In this document: in pieces, positions 1-5,812 of the stretch
Position numbering within the stretch: position 1 is the first letter of the stretch
Layout: every line of letters starts with the position of its first letter
NCBI GenBank assembly: GCA_030040725.1
Contig: JASHTD010000194.1
Location: 1-12,590 of the forward strand
Length of the DNA: 12,590 nt
Reading direction: 5' to 3'
From: Candidatus Sulfotelmatobacter sp.
GTDB taxonomy: Bacteria; Acidobacteriota; Terriglobia; Terriglobales; Acidobacteriaceae
Program-made: the position numbers and the translations under genes
Notes under the pieces: generated by a model
What the model saw: only the letters and a program-made list of their open reading frames with translations
What the model was told of the DNA's origin: nothing
The model's database searches: none

Positions 1-176
1 CATAACGCCCAGAATGTCGTCCCGAGTGAGCAGCCTCTTATGCCAAGTGCGAAACTGGTCGTTTGCTGCCTTCAAGAGTCCCAGAGCGTAACCTGTACTC
101 CCCAACGCGCGTCAGGATTTTCTTCCGAGAAAACTTCGCATACCTTCTCGAAAGAAACCTGGTTTTCAATTGGCAC
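1..176 (-). pseudogene. Possible small protein gene, broken or frameshifted, left edge
   Basis: Reading leftward, a GTG at 174-176 follows GAGGTGG, a good Shine-Dalgarno-like stretch five bases upstream. It opens a 34-residue frame (MPIENQVSFEKVCEVF..., ending ...WGVQVTLWDS) that stops at 72-74. A second frame overlaps it from about 105 and stays open to the window edge, reading ...YALGLLKAANDQ, then FRTWHKRLLTRDDILGVM. Both stretches look protein-like, and together they resemble one gene interrupted by a frameshift around 75-100. It follows the pdxS stop by 38 bases on the same strand. It does not resemble PdxT, the usual pdxS partner. I do not recognise the family. Alternatives are two unrelated short frames, or a sequencing error in an intact gene. 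Confidence 0.27.
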
Positions 177-214
177 GTTCCACCTCGGGATAATGCACGC
201 GTGTCATCGCGTCC

Positions 215-1138
215 CTACCATCCTCTGGTCTGCAACATCTGCGCCTCATCCAGCGCGCTGACGGCCAGGCCTTTCATCGCACCCTGCAGATCTTCGCTGA
301 CTTCAAGTAACACTTTAGGGTCTTGATAGTGCGTGGCGGCGAGGACGATGGCGCGCGCTCGCTTGGCGGCTTCTTCCGGGTCGGCGAACTCTGTCGAGTT
401 CTTCATGAAAATTCCGCTGCCGACGAACACGGCTTCGGCTCCGAGCTGCATTACCAGCGAGGCGTCGGCGGGCGTGGCGATGCCTCCGGCGGAGAAATTC
501 GGCACCGGCAGCTTCCCTTCCTTCGCGACCATCTTGATTAACTCGTATGGAGCCTGGTGCTCTTTGGCTTTGGCGTAGAGTTCTTCTTCGCTGAGCACGG
601 TGAGAATTTTCATCTCCTGCACGATCTGCCGCATGTGCTTGACGGCGTGGACGACGTCTCCGGTGCCGGCTTCGCCTTTGGTGCGGATCATGGCTGCGCC
701 TTCGGCAATGCGTCGCAAAGCTTCGCCGAGATTGCGCGCGCCGCAGACGAACGGCACCTTGAACGCGTGCTTGTCGACGTGGTGGGCCTCGTCGGCGGGG
801 GTGAGCACTTCGGATTCGTCGATGTAGTCGACGCCGAGTTCCTGCAGAATTTGCGCTTCGGCAAAATGCCCGATGCGGCATTTGGCCATCACCGGGATGG
901 AAACGGCGGCCATGATCTCGCGAATCTTTTTCGGCGAGGCCATGCGCGCCACTCCGCCTTCGGCGCGGATTTGCGCGGGCACGCGCTCGAGCGCCATGAC
1001 CGAGACGGCTCCGGCTTTTTCGGCGATGATGGCCTGCTCGGCGTTCGTCACATCCATAATTACTCCGCCTTTGAGCATTTCGGCGAGGCCGGTCTTGAGG
1101 CGGAGAGAAGTGGTGTTGGAACCATTGTTGTTCGACAT
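215..1138 (-). CDS. pdxS: Pyridoxal 5'-phosphate synthase lyase subunit PdxS (Pdx1)
   Basis: PdxS builds pyridoxal 5'-phosphate from ribose 5-phosphate, glyceraldehyde 3-phosphate and ammonia; the ammonia normally comes from the glutaminase PdxT. The 307-residue (beta/alpha)8 barrel is highly conserved. Asp29 (VIMDV), the first Schiff-base Lys86 (MAKCRIGHF) and the second, Lys154 (IRTKGEAGTG), each sit five residues beyond B. subtilis Asp24, Lys81 and Lys149. The phosphate-binding end NFSAGGIATPADA and GAEAVFVGSGIF is present. I chose the ATG at 1136-1138 (MSNNNGSNTTS); an upstream TTG at 1166-1168 would add ten unconserved residues. No strong Shine-Dalgarno sequence is visible. No pdxT follows in the 214 bases to the window edge, although that is its usual position. 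Family assignment is near certain. Confidence 0.97.
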   Translation of the reverse strand: MSNNNGSNTTSLRLKTGLAEMLKGGVIMDVTNAEQAIIAEKAGAVSVMALERVPAQIRAEGGVARMASPKKIREIMAAVSIPVMAKCRIGHFAEAQILQELGVDYIDESEVLTPADEAHHVDKHAFKVPFVCGARNLGEALRRIAEGAAMIRTKGEAGTGDVVHAVKHMRQIVQEMKILTVLSEEELYAKAKEHQAPYELIKMVAKEGKLPVPNFSAGGIATPADASLVMQLGAEAVFVGSGIFMKNSTEFADPEEAAKRARAIVLAATHYQDPKVLLEVSEDLQGAMKGLAVSALDEAQMLQTRGW

Positions 1139-1251
1139 GTCGTGGATACCGTGGGTACCTTTTCGCAAGCGCGAAGGATGGGCAGCGCAATACTGCCGAC
1201 AGCTTCTATTTTACAGGGCGTTCATGATTCGCGGTACCCCGTGCGCTGTAG

Positions 1252-1306
1252 CGATCCTTCGACTAGGCTGCTCTCCCTGAGGGGGGCAGCTTCGCTCAGG
1301 ATGACA
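1252..1306 (+). repeat. Family-1 palindromic repeat, copy A
   Basis: The conserved ends are GATCCTTCGACT on the left and TTCGCTCAGGATGACAG on the right. Between them is a hairpin, GCTGCTCTCC (1267-1276), loop CTGA, GGGGGGCAGC (1281-1290), with one G-T type mismatch. The outer ATCCT and AGGAT can also pair. It has the same orientation as copies B to E. Confidence 0.8.
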
Positions 1307-1353
1307 GCCACTACCGACAGGCTGTTATTTCATCAATGCTTTACCGGGGTTAT

Positions 1354-1414
1354 AGGGATCCTTCGACTGCGAATCTGGTTCGCGAAGCGAACCAGATTCT
1401 TCGCTCAGGATAAC
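1354..1414 (+). repeat. Family-1 palindromic repeat, copy B
   Basis: The ends are AGGGATCCTTCGACT and CGCTCAGGATAACA. The core is a perfect 13-base inverted repeat, GAATCTGGTTCGC (1371-1383) and GCGAACCAGATTC (1387-1399), with a GAA loop. The core sequence is unrelated to that of the other copies, while the ends are shared. Outer ATCCT/AGGAT pairing is retained. Confidence 0.85.
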
Positions 1415-1615
1415 AAAACCGAAGGTTAGAACCAGGCTGTAAGACTGGGCCGGCGCCATTGCAAAATCTGCTGAAACGATAGCGAACTGTATCGCACTAT
1501 GCTATATATGTTCCGCTTGAGGCTGCGATCACGGGAAACCGGTGCGTGCGGGGCCGGGTCCGTTCAATTTACATAACATTTCTGCGCGTCGTCGGCCCGC
1601 CTGCCCTACGGGATT

Positions 1616-2617
1616 ATGGAGAACGGGAGCAGCCTGGAGGGCGTTCCCATAAAAACAAATAAAGAACCTAACCCTTTGCATCGCAAACGCACGAAGATCT
1701 TTTTGGGGCCTTCGCGATGGTTGTCGTTTGCAGCAGTCGTCACATTTGTAATCGGAGCTGGCGCGACGGAAAACGGGGCCAGTGTTTACCCAGTCGGAAT
1801 CGAAACCGTGCTGCCGGGCCTGACACCGGTTCCTGGCGGCACGATGTTGTACGGGTATGTGGCTTCTTATCGGGCAAACGCGCTGGACAACTCCGAAGGC
1901 CAGAGCGCGGTTCCTGACTTCCAAATTGACGTATTTGGGACAGCAATCAAGATTGTTCACAATTGGAATTTGCCCGTGTTCGGCGGCACTTTGAACAACA
2001 ACATAGCTGTTCCTTTTCTCCACGAGACGCTGAATCTTCCGATCGGGCAGTTCACCAAATCCGGTATCGGTAATTCCAGCATCGGGGTCGTAGAGTTAGG
2101 TTACAAGAAAGGAAATTGGCATTGGCTCTACGAAGGCGACCTTCTACTTCCGGCGAGCTTCTATTCAAAAGGCGCGGCCCTGAACGTAGGGCAGCACAAT
2201 TACGCTGTGGCTCCGGTTACCGCCTTCACCTATTTGCCGTCAGAGGGAAGAATAGAAGTCAGTTCTAAAATCCAGTACATCATCAACTCCGAGGACGTGG
2301 CCACGCGCTATCACAGCGGAAACGAGTTCATGTGCGAATATGTCGCGATGAGGGAAGTATCCAGACGCGTAGCGCTCGGAGTGAACGGCTACTTTTATCA
2401 GCAAACCACCGATGACCGTCAAGATGGAACCGTTTTTGCAGACGGATATCGCGGGCGTGATTTTGCCGTTGGCCCAGAATTTCGCTTTAAGATTGGCCGG
2501 CACAGCGGCTTTGCTCTCAAGTACCAGCACGACACGTTGGTCCAGAACAGACCGCGCGGGAACGCGTTTTGGTTTCAGTTCGGAGTTCCGCTCGGTCGGG
2601 GGAGTTCCAAGCAATAG
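1616..2617 (+). CDS. Outer-membrane beta-barrel protein, Phenol_MetA_deg/SphA-like
   Basis: This 333-residue protein matches the PF13557 ('MetA-pathway of phenol degradation')/SphA-like pattern. After the export signal comes ENGASVYPVGIE, then LPGLTPVPGGTMLYGYVASY, followed by alternating amphipathic strands. It ends in an aromatic-rich strand (FGVPLGRG) near the C-terminus, as in outer-membrane barrels. Members are thought to form channels for hydrophobic or aromatic compounds; the substrate here cannot be read from sequence. The signal region is unusually long: about 35 polar and basic residues precede the hydrophobic segment at roughly 36-50 (LSFAAVVTFVIGAGA). No internal ATG between 1616 and the hydrophobic segment gives a shorter form. 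The gene stands alone, divergent from pdxS and convergent with the CocE-type hydrolase. Confidence 0.75.
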   Translation: MENGSSLEGVPIKTNKEPNPLHRKRTKIFLGPSRWLSFAAVVTFVIGAGATENGASVYPVGIETVLPGLTPVPGGTMLYGYVASYRANALDNSEGQSAVPDFQIDVFGTAIKIVHNWNLPVFGGTLNNNIAVPFLHETLNLPIGQFTKSGIGNSSIGVVELGYKKGNWHWLYEGDLLLPASFYSKGAALNVGQHNYAVAPVTAFTYLPSEGRIEVSSKIQYIINSEDVATRYHSGNEFMCEYVAMREVSRRVALGVNGYFYQQTTDDRQDGTVFADGYRGRDFAVGPEFRFKIGRHSGFALKYQHDTLVQNRPRGNAFWFQFGVPLGRGSSKQ

Positions 2618-2963
2618 CTGGACTGCAGGGGCGCCATCTGTCAGCAGCAGCCGTCGAGGTGGGAAAAACCTATGCGACTCGTCATCGACCTTATTCATTC
2701 TCCGGCATAGGATTGCGCACAGCTCACCCACCCTTTCCAATCCTCGGGGCCTCGCGCCGATCCGCGGCCGACCGGGTTTCAACATGTGCTCAGTCTCGTA
2801 GTAGCGAACCTGCCGGAAGTGCGGCAGGCGGCGAGGCGTGGCACCCAGCTTTTGGAAAACTGTGAAAATTGGGCAGCCTATTTCGTAGGTGCGCATGCAG
2901 AAGCCAAGGCTGGGCAGTCCCCGTCGGACAGGAGTGTCCGACCCACACACGGTCCTGACTAAA
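2618..2963. other. Convergent gene-free spacer with small hairpins
   Basis: The 346 bases between two converging genes hold no convincing coding sequence. Two perfect small inverted repeats are visible: CCTGCCG/CGGCAGG (2809-2815 and 2822-2828) and GTCGGACA/TGTCCGAC (2923-2930 and 2935-2942). Neither is followed by a T-run on either strand, so they are not classical intrinsic terminators. The stretch could be decayed sequence; I cannot assign an origin. Confidence 0.4.
2923..2942. repeat. Perfect 8-bp inverted repeat near the end of the CocE-type gene
   Basis: GTCGGACA, loop GGAG, TGTCCGAC. It sits 21 bases past the stop of the leftward hydrolase gene, flanked by CCCC and CCACACAC. It may slow or end transcription on either strand, but no U-tract follows. 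Confidence 0.45.
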
Positions 2964-4859
2964 CTACGGCATTACCGGTAGGACGAGGTGCGATGGCAGA
3001 TCGTGCGAGCAGTAGATACGCTGTGTTGCTGGGATGTAGTCCGATGCGGCGGCTTTGTAGATGCTGGGAACAAATTTCTGCGGGTTGCGGTCGATGACCG
3101 GGAACCAGGTGGATTGAATCTGCACCATGATGCGATGGCCTTTGAGAAACACGTGATCGTGATCGCGGAGTGGAACGCGCCATTCGGTTGGCTTGTTGGG
3201 CGTAAGCGGATGCGGTTTCTCGAAGCTTTCCAGATAGCGGCCGCGGCGGACTTCCATGGCGATAGGTAATTCGTATCCGTTCAGTGATTGCGCGTACTGG
3301 CCGGGCTTGGGACCGTCATCTTCTTTCCAATCGTTTTTCTGCGCGTTTTGCGGGTAGACGTCGATCAGCTTGACGATGAAATCGCTGTCGGTGCCGGAGG
3401 TGGAAGCGAAGAGATCGGCGGCGAGCGGGCCGGTGATGGTGAGATCGTGATCGAGAGGTGCACTCACGAAGGTGAGCACGTCGGGACGGTTATCGACGAA
3501 GCGCTGGTCGGCCACTTCCCAGGTGCGCCAATCTCCGGCGGGATATGTGGGAGAGATTGGGCGCTGGCGATAAGGGACGGGATTGGCAGGATCGGAAACG
3601 TATTCGCGGTAGGGCTTTGAGGATTTCGCTGCAGGCGCGTCGAAGGACAACGTGCCGTCACTGTGGAGATATAGATTTGTCGTCTTCGATTCTTTTGGCG
3701 GCCACTCAGTGTAGGTGTGCCAGGTGTTCGATCCGCTCTGAAATGTGCTGGCCTGCCATGCGGGTTTTTCGCCTTCGCCGTGCAGGTAATAACGGAAGAA
3801 TGGAGCTTCGATCTGCTCGCGAAACTCGCGCGAAGTTTCATGGCCACCGAATGGGATCAGACCGATGGCGTCGCCTTTGGGCGCCTGCCACTCGCCGTGA
3901 TACCAGGGGCCGGCGACGATGAAGTCGTCGTGATCGGGATTGTTCTCTGCGGCGTGGCGAAAAATTTGCCACGGTCCCCAAGGATCTTCCTGGTCCCAGA
4001 ATCCGGCGACGTTGAGATTGGGAACGGACGATGAATGAAGCTGATTGACCCACGCTTCTTTTTTCCAGAATTCGTCGTAGTTGGGGTGGTCAATGGTCGA
4101 GTTCCAGTAAGGAATGGAGCCGTGAAGATATTTCGCATTGATGTTCGAGAGCGGACCGAGGTTGAGATACCACTCGAAGGTGTCGTAGGTTTCGAATTCG
4201 AAATGCGTGTTCTTGTTCTTGTCAGCCTGTTCGAGAACAGCGTATTCGAAGTCGTAACTTTCGCGAAGGGCGCCGTAGCGGTGATCGTCGTCGTTCATCC
4301 ACTGATCGACAGGCGAGGCCTGCTCGCTCATGGCTTTGAGCGCGGGGTGGGGATGGAGAAGCGCAAGCCCGGTGGTGAGGCCGTCGTAGGAGACGCCGTA
4401 CATGCCGACCTTGCCGTTGTTGTTGGGGACATTCTTGACGAGCCAGTCGATGGAGTCGTAGGCGTCGGTGGTTTCGTTGGTGTCTTTCGGATCGTTGAGG
4501 TTGACCTGTGACGAGAGCTTGAAGACGCCTTCGGATTTGAAGCGTCCGCGAAGGTTCTGGATGACCATGATGTAGCCTTCTTTTTGCAGCTCCTTCCAGG
4601 AAGATGGCATTTCGGTGGGAGCCTTCTCGGGGACGCCGTAAGGTGTGCGGCGAAAGAGAATCGGAAGTTTGCCCTTTTGATCAATCGGCGCAAGGATGAC
4701 GGTCTGCAGGTGAACTCCGTCGCGAACGGGGATCATGACTTCCTGATAGGTGAAAAGGGGGTTGGCTTCGGGTTGAGGCGCAGTTTGGGCGATGGCCGAG
4801 ATGAGAAGAAAGAAAACAATAGAAAAGTGGGGCAGGAATCTTCCGACAGTGGTTTTCAT
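2964..4859 (-). CDS. Secreted CocE/NonD-type alpha/beta hydrolase (S15-like acylase/peptidase)
   Basis: This 631-residue protein resembles the glutaryl-7-ACA acylase, cocaine esterase and X-Pro dipeptidyl-peptidase group, which cleave esters, amides or N-terminal dipeptides. A hydrophobic signal (FSIVFFLLISAIA) with likely cleavage near residue 24 points to export. The N-terminal domain starts at VMIPVRDGVHLQTVILAP. The predicted triad is Ser157 (GMYGVSYDG), Asp289 (VAGFWDQED) and His321 (AGPWYHG). A beta-sandwich C-terminal domain (PF08530-type) follows from roughly residue 380, including DFIVKLIDVYPQ and the closing HRIMVQIQSTWFP. I chose the ATG at 4857-4859 because it directly precedes the signal peptide; the 88 codons open upstream are translated repeat sequence. 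An extended -10 lies ten bases upstream. The exact substrate is unknown. Confidence 0.9.
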   Translation of the reverse strand: MKTTVGRFLPHFSIVFFLLISAIAQTAPQPEANPLFTYQEVMIPVRDGVHLQTVILAPIDQKGKLPILFRRTPYGVPEKAPTEMPSSWKELQKEGYIMVIQNLRGRFKSEGVFKLSSQVNLNDPKDTNETTDAYDSIDWLVKNVPNNNGKVGMYGVSYDGLTTGLALLHPHPALKAMSEQASPVDQWMNDDDHRYGALRESYDFEYAVLEQADKNKNTHFEFETYDTFEWYLNLGPLSNINAKYLHGSIPYWNSTIDHPNYDEFWKKEAWVNQLHSSSVPNLNVAGFWDQEDPWGPWQIFRHAAENNPDHDDFIVAGPWYHGEWQAPKGDAIGLIPFGGHETSREFREQIEAPFFRYYLHGEGEKPAWQASTFQSGSNTWHTYTEWPPKESKTTNLYLHSDGTLSFDAPAAKSSKPYREYVSDPANPVPYRQRPISPTYPAGDWRTWEVADQRFVDNRPDVLTFVSAPLDHDLTITGPLAADLFASTSGTDSDFIVKLIDVYPQNAQKNDWKEDDGPKPGQYAQSLNGYELPIAMEVRRGRYLESFEKPHPLTPNKPTEWRVPLRDHDHVFLKGHRIMVQIQSTWFPVIDRNPQKFVPSIYKAAASDYIPATQRIYCSHDLPSHLVLPVMP

Positions 4860-4869
4860 GGGCGGGCGC

Positions 4870-4878
4870 AGTATAGCA
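4870..4878 (-). promoter_or_regulatory. Extended -10 element just upstream of the CocE-type gene
   Basis: Read on the minus strand: TGC then TATACT (4870-4875), a near-consensus extended -10. TATACT ends ten bases before the ATG, so transcription would start about three bases ahead of it. There is no Shine-Dalgarno sequence, and the spacer is GCGCCCGCCC. This suggests a nearly leaderless mRNA. No good -35 is visible. Confidence 0.45.
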
Positions 4879-4923
4879 AGAGGAGGCGGGAGAGAAAAGA
4901 GATGCTGTGGAGGTGTTGGCGGT

Positions 4924-4958
4924 CCCACTTCTCGCGCACAAAACGCGCGAGAAATGGG
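4924..4958. repeat. Family-2 hairpin repeat, copy 1
   Basis: Perfect 9-bp stem TTCTCGCGC (4929-4937) and GCGCGAGAA (4945-4953) with loop ACAAAAC. It is extended outward by CCCA/TGGG after one mismatch. It is followed by GGCACCCG. The 5626-5659 copy shares the A-rich loop and the CCCAC...GTGGG frame but has a different stem. It lies about 42 bases left of family-1 copy C. Confidence 0.75.
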
Positions 4959-4999
4959 GCACCCGCCTCTGGAACAGCGCGCCGACGGTTGGGTGCGGG

Positions 5000-5063
5000 T
5001 AGGGATCCTTCGACTTCGCATTGCGGACCGCGAGCGGTCCGCAATGCTGCGCTCAGGATGACA
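5000..5063 (+). repeat. Family-1 palindromic repeat, copy C
   Basis: The ends are TAGGGATCCTTCGACT and GCGCTCAGGATGACAG. The core is a perfect 14-base inverted repeat, GCATTGCGGACCGC (5018-5031) and GCGGTCCGCAATGC (5034-5047), with a GA loop. Outer ATCCT/AGGAT pair. Leftward translation of this copy creates the spurious N-terminal extension of the CocE-type open frame. Confidence 0.87.
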
Positions 5064-5109
5064 GCGTTCGAGCTTCCGTCGGGATGACCATCCTCTTCCG
5101 CTGGCCGAC

Positions 5110-5574
5110 CTATCTCTCGGCAAATCGGGCGAACATTTTTTCCGGGTCGATGGCGATGAAAATTCCTTTGCTGCGGGCGAGCACTTCGCCTTTTTCGTTG
5201 AGGATCTGGGCGGTGTTGACGTGCGTGCGGCCGCGCTTTTGGATTTCGCGTCCTTCGACGCGCAGCGGCTTGTGCAGCGGAACGGGCTTGAGGTATTCGA
5301 CGGTCATCTCACGGGTGAGCGCAACGACGTGATGCAGTTTGTTGACCTTGCCCATGGCGTCGTCGAGGATCGAGGCGATGATGCCGCCATGGCAGTGGCC
5401 GGGCGGCCCGGTGTAGCGCTTGCCGAGGCGAAAGCGGCAGACGAAAGTCTGGCGCTCTCCGTCGAGGATGAATTTGAGGCGCATGCCTTCTGGGTTGTTC
5501 TGTCCGCAGACGAAACAGTAGTTCTTCTGCATTTTGTGATAACGGGTTTCGTGGCCGTGGGGCTTGAGGCGCAT
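5110..5574 (-). CDS. PaaI-like hotdog-fold acyl-CoA thioesterase
   Basis: This 154-residue protein has a 4HBT/PaaI hotdog fold and probably hydrolyses an acyl-CoA or aryl-CoA thioester in the cytoplasm. The N-terminus carries the NYCFVCGQNNPEGMRLKF signature (residues 18-35) that begins many members. The active-site helix is GHCHGGIIASILDDAMG (residues 59-75), with His62-Gly-Gly and an acidic Asp71/Asp72 pair. A core strand TVEYLKPVPL follows. I chose the ATG at 5572-5574; a start at 5530-5532 (MQKNYCFVCG) gives 140 residues and matches typical family length equally well. Neither has a Shine-Dalgarno site. A TACAAT lies six bases before 5574. The 50 further codons open upstream run through a repeat. 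Composite repeats flank the gene on both sides. The substrate is unknown. Confidence 0.88.
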   Translation of the reverse strand: MRLKPHGHETRYHKMQKNYCFVCGQNNPEGMRLKFILDGERQTFVCRFRLGKRYTGPPGHCHGGIIASILDDAMGKVNKLHHVVALTREMTVEYLKPVPLHKPLRVEGREIQKRGRTHVNTAQILNEKGEVLARSKGIFIAIDPEKMFARFAER

Positions 5575-5580
5575 GGAGGG

Positions 5581-5586
5581 ATTGTA
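5581..5586 (-). promoter_or_regulatory. Candidate -10 (TACAAT) six bases ahead of the thioesterase ATG
   Basis: The minus strand reads TTTACAAT, CCCTCC, then ATG. Transcription about seven bases past the hexamer would begin at the ATG at 5574, giving a leaderless message. No good -35 is visible, so support is modest. Confidence 0.33.
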
Positions 5587-5625
5587 AAGGATGGGGCTGG
5601 ATCGCTGGCTTGATCGGTTTCCGAG

Positions 5626-5659
5626 CCCACCCTGTCGCAAAAAACGCGACAAGGGTGGG
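5626..5659. repeat. Family-2 hairpin repeat, copy 2
   Basis: CCCACCCTGTCGC (5626-5638), A-rich loop AAAAAAC, GCGACAAGGGTGGG (5646-5659). The arms are complementary apart from one extra A. Loop type and CCCAC/GTGGG ends match the 4924-4958 copy, while the stem sequence differs on both arms in a way that keeps pairing. It lies about 39 bases left of family-1 copy D. Confidence 0.75.
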
Positions 5660-5697
5660 GGCAACCGCGGGGCGAGGTGGTGCGACCGCGCGAGGGG

Positions 5698-5750
5698 TAG
5701 GGATTCTTCGACTTGCGCTCGCATTGGCTCGCGCGGCGCTCAGAATGACA
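5698..5750 (+). repeat. Family-1 palindromic repeat, copy D
   Basis: The ends are TAGGGATTCTTCGACTT and GCGCTCAGAATGACA. The outer stem is ATTCT/AGAAT, changed on both sides relative to ATCCT/AGGAT in copies A to C. The GC-rich core, GCGCTCGC...GCTCGCGC, pairs imperfectly. It lies upstream of ribBA and of the thioesterase gene. Confidence 0.75.
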
Positions 5751-5794
5751 TTGAGATTTCGTATACGGCGGGTTAATCATTTCGTAAACCGGCT

Positions 5795-5803
5795 TGTTAC
5801 AAT
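5795..5803 (+). promoter_or_regulatory. Extended -10 of the ribBA gene
   Basis: TG-T-TACAAT, with TACAAT at 5798-5803, ends nine bases before the ATG at 5813. The predicted transcript start is therefore two to four bases ahead of the start codon. There is no Shine-Dalgarno sequence and no clear -35. No FMN riboswitch can fit here, since the predicted leader is almost absent. Confidence 0.45.
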
Positions 5804-5812
5804 AAATGCACT

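Larger units (their letters stand above)
1139..1615. other. Divergent intergenic spacer with two structured repeats
   Basis: The 477 bases lie between pdxS (leftward) and the beta-barrel gene (rightward). They hold two copies of the family-1 repeat (1252-1306 and 1354-1414). A weak candidate promoter for the rightward gene is the extended -10 TGCTATATA at 1500-1508, with no good -35. It would give a leader of about 100 bases. I see no convincing coding region; open frames here run through repeats or mirror pdxS. Confidence 0.5.

Noticed and set aside
1..40. Degenerate family-1 repeat end at the left edge (GCTCACTCGGGACGACATTC, minus strand)
   Set aside because: The match to the CGCTCAGRATGACA end is poor, and the stretch reads as plausible coding sequence on the minus strand.
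557..1429. 290-residue plus-strand open frame over pdxS
   Set aside because: It is the antisense shadow of the highly conserved pdxS and runs on into repeats A and B; its composition is low-complexity (Gly, Phe, Asp, His).
2809..2942. Intrinsic terminators in the convergent spacer
   Set aside because: The hairpins are perfect, but neither strand has a following T-run.
2240..2950. 236-residue minus-strand open frame across the convergent spacer
   Set aside because: It overlaps the end of the beta-barrel gene in antisense, lacks recognisable motifs, and its N-terminal part is translated hairpin sequence.
4860..5123. 88-codon N-terminal extension of the CocE-type hydrolase
   Set aside because: It encodes translated repeat C (CHPERSIADRSRSAMRSRR) ahead of a clear signal peptide starting at 4859.
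5575..5724. 50-codon N-terminal extension of the thioesterase
   Set aside because: It runs through family-2 copy 2 and into repeat D, with no conserved residues; the family normally starts near NYCFVCG.
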